A stretch of 30,969 bases of DNA from Cellvibrionales bacterium UBA2618 (GCA_002339165.1 DDJS01000142.1:5836-36804), one strand, 5' to 3'; shown: positions 23,359 through 30,789, counted from the first letter of the stretch. Notes: generated from the letters alone by a model not told the origin. Numbers and translations: made by a program.

Positions 23359-24678
23359 ATGGCCATGGCAGGTGCAGCAGCGTTGGGTAATCAGAAGGGC
23401 TTGGGCGAGCTTTGGGCTCGTCTGCGCTTTCTTTTTATGGCGATTATCATCTATCGCATCGGTACCCACATACCGGTACCTGGATTCGACCCCGATCGCC
23501 TCGCTGAACTGTTCAACCAAAATCAGGGGACATTCCTCGGTTTGTTTAACATGTTTTCTGGCGGAGCCTTGGAGCGTATGAGTATTTTGGCGCTTGGCGT
23601 GATGCCATATATTTCGGCCTCGATAATCATGCAGCTATTGGCAGCCACCGTGCCGGCGCTTGAGCAGCTTAAGAAAGAGGGAGACGCCGGTCGCCGTAAA
23701 ATTAACCAGTACACTCGCTACGGCACGGTTATGCTGGCGTTGGTGCAAGGTACTGCGATGTCGGTTGGCTTTGCCTCGCAGGGTCTCGCCTACGAAATCA
23801 ACACGCTGTTTTACATGGTAGCAATCTCGTCACTGGTCGCGGGCGCAGTATTCTTAATGTGGCTTGGCGAGCAGATTACTGAGCGCGGTATTGGCAACGG
23901 TATATCGATGTTGATTTTTGCAGGCATCGTCGCCGGTATCCCGGGCGCGATCGGTCAGGCGCTCGAGTCCGCGCGCCAGGGTGATATCAATCCCATTATG
24001 CTGGTGTTCGTTTTGATTATTGCCATCGCAGTGGTCTATTTCGTGGTCTTTATTGAACGTGGCCAGCGCCGTTTAACGGTTAATTACGCTCAGCGTCAAG
24101 GTCGGCAAGCTTACAACGCTCAGGCGTCACACTTGCCCCTCAAAGTTAATATGGCTGGTGTTATCCCGGCTATCTTCGCCAGCAGTATGCTGCTCTTTCC
24201 TACGTCGATAAGCCAGTGGTTTGGCCAGGGTGCTAATGCGCCGTCGTGGCTCCAGGATTTAGCCATATTGATTGGTCCGGGGCAGCCGCTATATATTTTA
24301 CTGTTCTCTTCATTGATCATCTTTTTCAGCTTCTTTTATACTGCGTTGATGTACAATCCACGCGAAGTGGCTGATAACCTAAAACGCGGGGGGGCGTATC
24401 TGCCGGGAATTCGTCCCGGAGAGCACACCGCTAAGTACATCGACAGCGTAACGACTCGATTGACGCTGATCGGTGGTATCTACATCACATTGATTTGTCT
24501 GATGCCACAATTTTTAAACGTGTATTTCAACGTGCCCTTTTATCTGGGCGGTACTTCGTTGTTGATTGCGGTTGTTGTGACCATGGATTTTATGGCGCAG
24601 GTGCAGTCGCACTTGATGTCACAACAATATGATTCGCTTATGAAAAAGGCCAACCTCAAAAACGTTGGCCGCAAATAG
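23359..24678 (+). CDS. secY: Protein translocase channel subunit SecY
   Basis: Central inner-membrane subunit of the Sec channel that, with SecE and SecG, passes or inserts proteins pushed by SecA or ribosomes. It has 439 residues (443 in E. coli). About ten hydrophobic segments are visible, the first near residues 24-42 (IIIYRIGTHIPVPG at its end). The plug region GLFNMFSGGALERMSILALG follows, then the cytoplasmic C5 loop ERGQRRLTVNYAQRQ and the C6 loop NPREVADNLKRGGAYLPGIRPG region used by SecA and ribosomes (quoted as NPREVADNLKRGG). Only a weak AGAGAAG precedes the ATG. Its place in the spc operon between rplO and rpmJ is the normal one. It would export the pilus-type proteins encoded at the right end of the window, which carry signal peptides. 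Confidence 0.98.
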   Translation: MAMAGAAALGNQKGLGELWARLRFLFMAIIIYRIGTHIPVPGFDPDRLAELFNQNQGTFLGLFNMFSGGALERMSILALGVMPYISASIIMQLLAATVPALEQLKKEGDAGRRKINQYTRYGTVMLALVQGTAMSVGFASQGLAYEINTLFYMVAISSLVAGAVFLMWLGEQITERGIGNGISMLIFAGIVAGIPGAIGQALESARQGDINPIMLVFVLIIAIAVVYFVVFIERGQRRLTVNYAQRQGRQAYNAQASHLPLKVNMAGVIPAIFASSMLLFPTSISQWFGQGANAPSWLQDLAILIGPGQPLYILLFSSLIIFFSFFYTALMYNPREVADNLKRGGAYLPGIRPGEHTAKYIDSVTTRLTLIGGIYITLICLMPQFLNVYFNVPFYLGGTSLLIAVVVTMDFMAQVQSHLMSQQYDSLMKKANLKNVGRK

Positions 24679-24690
24679 GGAGAGGATGCT

Positions 24691-24807
24691 ATGAAAGTTC
24701 GTGCATCGGTTAAAAAGATTTGTCGTAATTGTAAAGTTGTCCGTCGCAAGGGTGTGGTGCGGGTTATATGCAGCGTTGAGCCGCGACATAAGCAGCGACA
24801 GGGTTAG
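24691..24807 (+). CDS. rpmJ: Large-subunit ribosomal protein bL36, zinc form
   Basis: Tiny 50S protein, 38 residues, from the ATG at 24691 to a TAG at 24805-24807. The zinc ligands are present (C11, C14, C27, H33 in ICRNCK, ICSVEPRH), so this is the zinc-containing C+ type. GGGAGAGGA lies 5-6 nt upstream. It closes the spc operon; no terminator follows, only the 109-nt leader region of the alpha operon. Confidence 0.95.
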   Translation: MKVRASVKKICRNCKVVRRKGVVRVICSVEPRHKQRQG

Positions 24808-24812
24808 AACGG

Positions 24813-24841
24813 TTGATTTTTACAATGTCTATCGGTATCCT
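24813..24841 (+). promoter_or_regulatory. Candidate promoter of the alpha operon
   Basis: TTGATT (24813-24818) and TATCCT (24836-24841) are spaced 17 nt apart, each matching 4 of 6 consensus bases. The transcript would begin near 24848, about 70 nt before rpsM. It is moderate evidence only; read-through from spc is also possible. Confidence 0.4.
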
Positions 24842-24846
24842 TCCTC

Positions 24847-24904
24847 GCCGTTTTGCAGACTACCTGCTGACGGCTAGAGGTTGCCTAAAAACTTACAGTA
24901 TAGT
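24847..24904 (+). promoter_or_regulatory. Structured leader before rpsM, possible S4 feedback site
   Basis: GCCGT (24847-24851) pairs with ACGGC (24870-24874), and inside it GCAG (24855-24858) pairs with CTGC (24864-24867) around the loop ACTAC. The loop bases ACTA (24859-24862) can pair with TAGT (24901-24904), just before the ribosome-binding GGAG of rpsM, which would make a pseudoknot. In E. coli, S4 represses the alpha operon by binding a pseudoknot at this position; whether this leader does the same is inference. Confidence 0.4.
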
Positions 24905-24916
24905 GGAGTAATGTGA

Positions 24917-25273
24917 ATGGCCCGTATTGCCGGTGTCAACATCCCCGATAACAAGCATGCCGTGATCTCACTGACCTACGTGTTCGGTGTCGGTCGTCCA
25001 ACCGCCAGGCGCATTTGCGCAGAGGTCGGTATTGGTGAAATGACGAAAATTTCCGAGTTAGACGACAGCGAACTCGACAAGCTTCGCGCCGCCGTTGGCG
25101 AGCGAGAGGTTGAGGGCGATCTGCGTCGTGAGGTGAGCATGAGTATCAAGCGGTTGATGGATCTAGGTTGTTACCGAGGTCTACGACATCGCCGTAACCT
25201 GCCAGTGCGTGGGCAGCGCACCAAGACCAATGCACGTACCCGCAAGGGACCTCGCCGTCCCATCAAAAGATAA
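24917..25273 (+). CDS. rpsM: Small-subunit ribosomal protein uS13
   Basis: 30S head protein forming intersubunit bridges and touching the P-site tRNA. It has 118 residues, the E. coli length. MARIAGVNIPDNKH and GLRHRRNLPVRGQRTKTNAR are diagnostic. TGGAG (24903-24907) lies 9 nt before the ATG. First gene of the alpha operon; rpsK follows after 19 nt. Confidence 0.98.
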   Translation: MARIAGVNIPDNKHAVISLTYVFGVGRPTARRICAEVGIGEMTKISELDDSELDKLRAAVGEREVEGDLRREVSMSIKRLMDLGCYRGLRHRRNLPVRGQRTKTNARTRKGPRRPIKR

Positions 25274-25292
25274 TTCTTAGGATCATTTTGTA

Positions 25293-25685
25293 ATGGCAAA
25301 AGTAGCAACCAAAGCGACCCGTAAGAAGGTCAAAAAGACCGTAGTGGACGGAGTAGCGCACATTTACGCTTCGTTCAATAATACTATTGTGACCATCACT
25401 GATCGGCAGGGCAATGCTCTTTCGTGGGCTACGGCCGGCGGATCGGGTTTTCGCGGGTCGCGCAAAAGTACGCCTTTTGCAGCTCAGGTGGCTGCAGAGC
25501 GCGCCGGTGAGGCGGCCAAAGATTATGGACTGAAGAACCTCGACGTCCAAGTCAAAGGCCCTGGCCCGGGTCGCGAGTCGGCTGTGCGCGCACTCAACAG
25601 TGCCGGTTACAAGATCACCAACATTACGGATGTTACGCCGGTACCACACAACGGCTGTCGCCCACCGAAAAAGCGCCGCGTTTAA
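25293..25685 (+). CDS. rpsK: Small-subunit ribosomal protein uS11
   Basis: 30S platform protein near the Shine-Dalgarno helix and E site. It has 130 residues (129 in E. coli). AHIYASFNNTIVTITDRQGN and the C-terminal PHNGCRPPKKRRV are diagnostic; the asparagine in that motif is converted to isoaspartate in E. coli. AGGA lies upstream of the ATG. rpsD follows after 24 nt. Confidence 0.98.
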   Translation: MAKVATKATRKKVKKTVVDGVAHIYASFNNTIVTITDRQGNALSWATAGGSGFRGSRKSTPFAAQVAAERAGEAAKDYGLKNLDVQVKGPGPGRESAVRALNSAGYKITNITDVTPVPHNGCRPPKKRRV

Positions 25686-25709
25686 GCGAGCGGTCGAGAG
25701 AGATATAAT

Positions 25710-26330
25710 ATGGCTAGATACCTAGGACCCACCTGTAAATTATCCCGCCGGGAGGGCACTGATCTGTTCCTCAAGAGCGGTGTTCGCCCACTTGAGTCAA
25801 AGTGCCGTGCCGACAGCGCACCGGGGCAACATGGTCAGCGACGTGGGCGCCTGTCGGACTACGGCGTGCAGTTGCGTGAGAAGCAAAAGGTTCGCCGCAT
25901 CTATGGGGTGCTCGAAAAACAGTTCCGTAATTATTACAAAGCCGCGGCTAGCATCAAGGGTAACACCGGTGAAAACCTGCTGACCTTATTGGAACAGCGA
26001 CTCGACAACGTGGTCTACCGTATGGGCTTTGGTTCGACCCGCGCTGAGTCTCGCCAGTTGGTTGCGCACAACGCGATCACGGTAAACGGGCAAAAGGTCA
26101 ATATCCCGTCGTACAAGGTGCAGGAGGGCGATCTGGTTGGTCTGCGTGAGAAATCTAAAAAGCAGTTGCGGGTGCAGACCGCCCTACAATTGGCTGCCCA
26201 GCGCGGCGTCGGTGAGTGGTTGAACGTCGACAACAGCAAGATGGAAGGTACTTTTATGCGCAATCCTGATCGCGCGGACCTGCCGGCTGAAATAAACGAG
26301 AACCTGATTGTTGAACTTTACTCTAAGTAA
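25710..26330 (+). CDS. rpsD: Small-subunit ribosomal protein uS4
   Basis: Primary 16S rRNA-binding protein that starts 5'-domain assembly, affects accuracy, and in E. coli represses its own operon. It has 206 residues, the E. coli length. MARYLGPTCKLSRREGTDLFLKSGVR opens it (quoted in part: KLSRREGTDLFLKSGVR), then APGQHG and the S4 domain VVYRMGFGSTRAESRQLV. GAGAGAG precedes the ATG. rpoA follows after 28 nt. Confidence 0.98.
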   Translation: MARYLGPTCKLSRREGTDLFLKSGVRPLESKCRADSAPGQHGQRRGRLSDYGVQLREKQKVRRIYGVLEKQFRNYYKAAASIKGNTGENLLTLLEQRLDNVVYRMGFGSTRAESRQLVAHNAITVNGQKVNIPSYKVQEGDLVGLREKSKKQLRVQTALQLAAQRGVGEWLNVDNSKMEGTFMRNPDRADLPAEINENLIVELYSK

Positions 26331-26358
26331 TTAACGCTTAGCCTTTACAGGTAATACT

Positions 26359-27354
26359 ATGCAAAACTCTGCAACTGAATTCTTGACGCCCCGCAATATC
26401 GAAGTCACGTCGCACAATTCGACGCATGCCAAGATTGTTCTCGAGCCATTGGAAAGAGGCTTTGGGCACACTTTGGGCAACGCGCTACGGCGTATTTTGT
26501 TGTCTTCTATGTCGGGATGCGCGATTGTAGAAGCTGATATCGAAGGGGTTGAACACGAGTACAGCACCATCGAGGGCGTGCAAGAAGATGTGATGGAAAT
26601 CATCCTCAACCTGAAAGGTGTTGCGGTGGTGATGGAGGGGCGTGATGAGACCACCCTGACGCTCGACGTGACCGGCCCAGGTCAGGTATTGGCTGGCGAC
26701 ATTCAGGTTGATAATCACGTTGAGATCATTAACCCCGAACACGTGATAGCGAACATTTCAGGCAAAGCACGGCTGCACATTGAACTTAGAATTGAACGTG
26801 GACGCGGCTACCAGCCGGCTGATTCGCGGGTGGTCGACGAGGAAACTCGCACCATTGGACGCCTCAAGATCGACGCGACCTTTAGTCCGGTATACAGCGT
26901 CGCCTACAGCGTTGAGAATGCGCGGGTTGAGAACCGTACCGACCTCGACAAGTTAGTTCTCGAGTTGGAGACCAACGGCACCATCGATCCCGAAGAAGCC
27001 ATTCGGCGCGCCGCGACTATCTTGCAGCAGCAGATGGCGGTGTTTGTCGACCTTGAGGGTGAGACCGCCGCTGAACCTGAAGAGGAAGAGGATGAGATTG
27101 ATCCAACGCTTCTGCGTCCAGTCGATGACCTAGAGCTCACAGTACGCTCGGCGAATTGTCTCAAGGCCGAGAGTATTTATTACATAGGTGATTTGATTCA
27201 ACGCACCGAGGTGGAGCTGTTAAAGACACCCAATCTCGGTAAGAAGTCGCTCACCGAAATTAAGGATGTGCTTGCCTCGCGCGGTCTATCCCTCGGTATG
27301 CGCCTAGAAAACTGGCCTCCCGCAAGCCTCAAAAGCGAGCGCGAACTAGTATAG
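26359..27354 (+). CDS. rpoA: RNA polymerase alpha subunit
   Basis: Alpha subunit that dimerises to scaffold beta and beta' and contacts UP elements and activators. It has 331 residues (329 in E. coli). The N-terminal domain has the dimerisation segment ERGFGHTLGNALRRILLSS around residues 32-50. The interdomain linker (about 232-253) is acidic, with EPEEEEDEID. The C-terminal domain has the DNA-binding R263 and N266 (E. coli R265 and N268) in TVRSANCLKAE, and ends NWPPASL. The ribosome-binding site is weak (AGG at 26349-26351). A hairpin lies in the 54-nt gap before rplQ. Confidence 0.99.
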   Translation: MQNSATEFLTPRNIEVTSHNSTHAKIVLEPLERGFGHTLGNALRRILLSSMSGCAIVEADIEGVEHEYSTIEGVQEDVMEIILNLKGVAVVMEGRDETTLTLDVTGPGQVLAGDIQVDNHVEIINPEHVIANISGKARLHIELRIERGRGYQPADSRVVDEETRTIGRLKIDATFSPVYSVAYSVENARVENRTDLDKLVLELETNGTIDPEEAIRRAATILQQQMAVFVDLEGETAAEPEEEEDEIDPTLLRPVDDLELTVRSANCLKAESIYYIGDLIQRTEVELLKTPNLGKKSLTEIKDVLASRGLSLGMRLENWPPASLKSERELV

Positions 27355-27363
27355 ATTTAGAAT

Positions 27364-27380
27364 TGGGCCCGGCGGGCTCA
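27364..27380 (+). promoter_or_regulatory. rpoA-rplQ intergenic hairpin
   Basis: TGGGCCC (27364-27370) pairs with GGGCTCA (27374-27380) with one G-T pair and a GGC loop. It lacks a T-run; an RNA-processing or stability role is possible. Confidence 0.4.
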
Positions 27381-27408
27381 AAACGCCTATTAATAAAGGA
27401 AATAAACC

Positions 27409-27801
27409 ATGCGTCATCGCTATAGTGGCCGCAAACTAAATATGACCAGCTCGCATAAGCGGGCTATGTTTCGCAATATGACGGCGTCGCTGGTGGAGCA
27501 TGAGCTGATCAAGACGACACTACCCAAGGCCAAGGAACTACGGGGCTTTGCCGAACCTTTGATCACGCTGGCCAAGCAAGATAGTGTCGCTAATCGGCGT
27601 CTGGCGTTCGATCGACTACGCAGCAAAGCGACGGTTGGCAAGTTATTTTCTGATCTTGGGCCGCGCTATCTCGAGCGCCCGGGCGGTTACTTACGAATCC
27701 TTAAATGCGGGCGTCGTAGTGGCGACAATGCGCCTATGGCCTACGTCGAGTTGGTCGATAGACCCATTGCCGAGGTTGTCGAAGAGGTCGTCGAAGACTA
27801 G
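27409..27801 (+). CDS. rplQ: Large-subunit ribosomal protein bL17
   Basis: 50S protein near the tunnel exit. It has 130 residues (127 in E. coli). MRHRYSGRKLNMTSSHKRAM (start) and the repeat region FSDLGPRYLERPGGYLRILK are diagnostic. The C-terminal tail is acidic (EVVEEVVED). AAGGA (27396-27400) is 8 nt before the ATG. Last gene of the alpha operon. No strong intrinsic terminator follows directly. Confidence 0.98.
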   Translation: MRHRYSGRKLNMTSSHKRAMFRNMTASLVEHELIKTTLPKAKELRGFAEPLITLAKQDSVANRRLAFDRLRSKATVGKLFSDLGPRYLERPGGYLRILKCGRRSGDNAPMAYVELVDRPIAEVVEEVVED

Positions 27802-28880
27802 GTTCAGTAGACGCGTTTTGTTGTGCGCGGAGTAAGAATCGAATTTGGGGTTGTGCGTGGTTGTCACTTCTAGCCAGTGTTGCTTATGCTGGCATCTTGG
27901 CGGCCCATTCAGCACAATGGGTATGTCGTGTTTTAGCTTCATTGCAACGCAGAAACGACGGCGCCTAACATGCTCGACGTAATGAAGTTCACTGCCCCCA
28001 AAAAACTATATGTGAGAGCCCCATTTGTTAGGGCGTTCTGCCTAAAGTCGCCTGCGGGTTTGCCGATGCCTCGGGTTGGCACCCTTTTAGCATAAGATAC
28101 CCTCTAAACAACAATCATTTTGTGCGTGGAAGGCCTGGCTATGCGAAATCTGTCGGGCTAAAAGAGGGCTAGCTAACCATATCCTCCGAGCTGAAAATAT
28201 TGGCATTTATGTGCAGTCGGTCGGGCTTGAGTCAATACGCCGACCTAGTCTGAGACTTCATTTAAGCGGCATTGGTGGTGCGATATCTGGTCATTTTCTC
28301 TACTCAATAATTTTGCTTATGCGGCTGACTCTGGTTTAGGCGTTAGCAAGCAGGTGCGGTTGAACGGACGCACAAAGTAGCGAAGTCCAGGCCCCTGGAT
28401 GCCACGCAGATTCTATCGTCAGATATCGCAGTGCGACCCTCAGAGTTATCCATCACGCACTCCGCCCACGGAACCCCAGCGGCCACTAACACCAACGCGG
28501 TTGACCTCCACCCATCGCTGATAGCGGCAGCACCACGCTGTTGCCAGCTATCAGATGATAATCTCGCCAGCTGACGCAGTCGAGCGCATCCGAAATCGCC
28601 TGGATATGGCGACTTAGTCCGTCGTGACAGGGGTACATAGCCCGTCCCAAGAGAAGGTGTGGCAATCCAAGGCCGCTTTAATCGGCGTTTTACCGTTGTC
28701 ATTACCCATTTTCTCGATGATTTAGTGGTTACGGTCCCTTCGTTGGGGAACGGAAAGCCGACCAATGATGTTCTATTCCGGCTATTAGCGCTTTGTTCCA
28801 CTTGGTCGAAACACACTGAAAGCCTTGCTGGCGGTCTTATTAAGCTGATTTTTACCTCCCAATATGTCGCGTGATATCGA
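27802..28880. other. Gene-poor region after rplQ, possible decayed sequence
   Basis: About 1.1 kb in which I recognise no gene, tRNA or insertion sequence. A GCCAG/CTGGC stem lies near 27873-27893. A GGGT...ACCC hairpin with an inner TGCC/GGCA pair and T4 (28056-28088) could be a weak terminator for the alpha operon. Two boxes, GCCTAAC (27963-27969) and GTTAGGG (28027-28033), form an inverted pair resembling integron recombination-site ends, but the second misses the last consensus base. A 157-codon minus-strand frame at 28343-28816 and a 71-codon plus-strand frame at 28659-28874 are open, but neither protein resembles anything I know; decay of a former gene or cassette is possible. Confidence 0.6.
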
Positions 28881-28954
28881 TCCGTTAGCGAGTTAAACGT
28901 GTTTTAATTTTAACCAGCCATGAGCTATATATCTCGCTTGATCTTAATTAAAAC

Positions 28955-29007
28955 TTTGTGACGAAGTACTCACTTCTGATATAAGTTTGTCGATAAACCG
29001 TCACAAA
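28955..29007. repeat. Perfect 9-bp inverted repeat, outer operator-like element
   Basis: TTTGTGACG (28955-28963) and CGTCACAAA (28999-29007) are exact reverse complements separated by 35 nt. Within the spacer there is a smaller palindrome GAAGT-ACTC-ACTTC. The half-site contains TGTGA, as in CRP-family sites, but the spacing does not fit a single CRP operator. It lies in the A+T-rich stretch upstream of the pilus-type gene. Confidence 0.6.
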
Positions 29008-29014
29008 TGACCCG

Positions 29015-29050
29015 CGACTGTATAAATGATTAAATTTTCTGATACAGTCG
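29015..29050. repeat. Perfect 8-bp inverted repeat, second operator-like element
   Basis: CGACTGTA (29015-29022) and TACAGTCG (29043-29050) are exact reverse complements with a 20-nt A+T-rich spacer. It begins 8 nt after the 9-bp repeat. A dimeric regulator or a DNA-bending protein could bind; this is inference. Confidence 0.6.
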
Positions 29051-29139
29051 AAAAATGGACGTAAAAAATGAGTCCTTCGTCAAGCTCTAATATTGACCGA
29101 TAATAACTGAAATAATAACGGCAAGTTACTGAAGAAAGC

Positions 29140-29145
29140 TATAAT
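29140..29145 (+). promoter_or_regulatory. Perfect -10 box upstream of the pilus-type operon
   Basis: TATAAT at 29140-29145 in a very A+T-rich context. No matching -35 lies 16-18 nt upstream (the bases there are near AACGGC), so the promoter would depend on an activator or another sigma contact. The predicted leader to the ATG at 29284 is about 130 nt. Confidence 0.45.
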
Positions 29146-29205
29146 TTAAATTGATTAATCGGGAGACAAAACAGGACTAGATGGAGTTTAAAATCACTTT
29201 TTTTG

Positions 29206-29233
29206 TTGCTCGCAAGATTTCTATTGCGAGCAA
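29206..29233 (+). promoter_or_regulatory. Perfect hairpin in the pilus-operon leader
   Basis: TTGCTCGCAA (29206-29215) and TTGCGAGCAA (29224-29233) form a perfect 10-bp stem with an 8-nt loop. A T7 tract precedes it and none follows, so it is not an ordinary terminator on the plus strand. It is placed 51 nt before the start codon, suiting a leader RNA structure or a repressor operator. A 66-codon frame (29181-29381) begins upstream and runs through it; a leader peptide is possible. Confidence 0.6.
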
Positions 29234-29283
29234 AGATTTAAGGGCTTGGATAGCTTTGTTCAATACCAAGCAAAGGATTGCTG

Positions 29284-30789
29284 ATGCAAAAGTATATTGT
29301 CACAGTGCTGCTATGTACCCTCTTAGGGTCGGCGATAGAGGCTCGAGGGGCGGCGATATACGCCCAACCAGAAGTCAATAATCGCCCTACGCAGGGTCCC
29401 ATCGTAGAGCGTCATGGCGGTTTGTCAGGTGTCGCCAATGCGATGGCGGATGAGCACTCCGATGCTCCCAGTGGTTTGACTCAAATCGGCACCGGTGTTC
29501 ATAGTCTGGTTGGCGAGATTGGTCGTATGCCGCTGGCATCGGTACTTGCAGGTATCGTGCCTGATAATTTTCGCGTGCTGCTCGACGATCCCAACTTACT
29601 CCTTGGCGTTCAAGTATCCTGGCGTAACCAGCAACCACTGAACGAGGTTTTGACTGAGGTTGCGGTTGAATACGGCATCGACTTTACGCTCGACTGGACT
29701 CAGCGCGCGCTGTTGGTATCGCAGCGCGATTTCAATACACGACCGGCGAGCGCGAGCACGCAACGGCCGCGCCTGATCACCGGGCCGTTGGTTACACCGA
29801 ATGGCTCGAGGCGCGGCCCGACACTGGGATCAACGTTGCGACCAAACCAAGTCACCGGCAGTTGGTCGGCCCCGACCTCGATCTTTATTCCGTTCGCGCT
29901 GGGTTCAGCGATCCGCGTGGTCGAGCCTTCGCTAATGCCGACAGCTAAGGCGGCAGCGCTTGAGGCAGCGGCACTGGGGTTGCCTATTAACGTTACCGGT
30001 ATTAGCCACGCTACCGACGGGAGTACCCCGCGAAAGCGCTTGGTCGGGTACGCCGAGCAACGCGCCCAATGGGTTGCCGACCGCCTAGTCGCAGCGGGTG
30101 TCGACCGACACCGGTTGCACCTCTCCACCAGCGTGGCGCGTGAGGCTAACACGTTGCGCGCTGGGGTTCAGCTGCGTGCGACGACCGGTTCGATGGTGCC
30201 CGTTGCTGAGGTCGCTTATCATCGGATTGTGACTACTGCTCCCACCATCAAGCCAACCATCGATAGTTCCACCGACGACACTCTCGAGTCAATCGATGCA
30301 AAAAAAATTACTAAGAATTCTACCCGAGTAGGCTTGTCTGTTGCATTGACCGGGGTGTCTTCTGCTACCGATCAGGGTTCGGCAGATGGCTACCGATCGG
30401 CCGAGAGCCGCGTCAGCGAGGCACTGCGACTCGCCGATCGTACTGCGGGTGTTATCGATACCGACAGTTTTGATTTGCAGGCGCTGCCGCCCGATATACC
30501 GCGTTCGTCAGCCAATCGACAACACCCCTATTGCGGGCGCATTGACATGATCGAGGGCAGCCTGAGGTTAAACATCGACACCAACATTAGTCGTTGTGGC
30601 TATGCCATTGGGCGCTGGCACTTTTATAGCGGCAACCAGGTTGTCGATTGGCTGATCGATCAACCCATCAGCGCCTCAAGCGCATCCGATATCGATGGCG
30701 TACTGGGGTATTTCCAGAACCAATATAATCTTTTGTGGCAGCTCCGCGGTCGGCGTGTGGACTTTGCCGAATACAGGCGCGACTTATGA
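29284..30789 (+). CDS. Secreted TcpQ/PilL-like pilus protein with OmpA-like domain
   Basis: A 501-residue protein, probably periplasmic or outer-membrane associated, of a type IVb pilus or related secretin system. I start it at the ATG at 29284, since AAGGA (29273-29277) is 6 nt upstream; an in-frame TTG at 29278 is less likely. Residues 1-23 look like a type I signal peptide (K3, then a hydrophobic run). Residues about 79-147 resemble the small domain of TcpQ/PilL proteins (MPLASVLAGIVPDNFRVLL ... LNEVLTEVAVEYGIDF). Residues about 199-297 look like an OmpA-type peptidoglycan-binding domain (IFIPFALGSA, then TGISHATDGS and EQRAQWVADRLVAAGV). Residues 351-388 seem to be a degenerate repeat of it. 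Residues about 424-495 form a second TcpQ-like domain (GSLRLNIDTNISRCGY ... VDWLIDQPI). C417 and C438 may form a disulfide. The family name is inferred from motifs only. Its stop overlaps the next start (ATGA). Confidence 0.7.
   Translation: MQKYIVTVLLCTLLGSAIEARGAAIYAQPEVNNRPTQGPIVERHGGLSGVANAMADEHSDAPSGLTQIGTGVHSLVGEIGRMPLASVLAGIVPDNFRVLLDDPNLLLGVQVSWRNQQPLNEVLTEVAVEYGIDFTLDWTQRALLVSQRDFNTRPASASTQRPRLITGPLVTPNGSRRGPTLGSTLRPNQVTGSWSAPTSIFIPFALGSAIRVVEPSLMPTAKAAALEAAALGLPINVTGISHATDGSTPRKRLVGYAEQRAQWVADRLVAAGVDRHRLHLSTSVAREANTLRAGVQLRATTGSMVPVAEVAYHRIVTTAPTIKPTIDSSTDDTLESIDAKKITKNSTRVGLSVALTGVSSATDQGSADGYRSAESRVSEALRLADRTAGVIDTDSFDLQALPPDIPRSSANRQHPYCGRIDMIEGSLRLNIDTNISRCGYAIGRWHFYSGNQVVDWLIDQPISASSASDIDGVLGYFQNQYNLLWQLRGRRVDFAEYRRDL

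Noticed and set aside
28955..28980. CRP-type binding site around TTTGTGACG
   Set aside because: TGTGA and TCACT are separated by 8 nt instead of the 6 needed for a CRP site; the exact 9-bp long-range repeat is the stronger feature.
27802..29283. tRNA gene or insertion sequence in the gap after rplQ
   Set aside because: No T-loop or acceptor pattern of a tRNA and no transposase motif or terminal inverted repeats with target duplication were seen.
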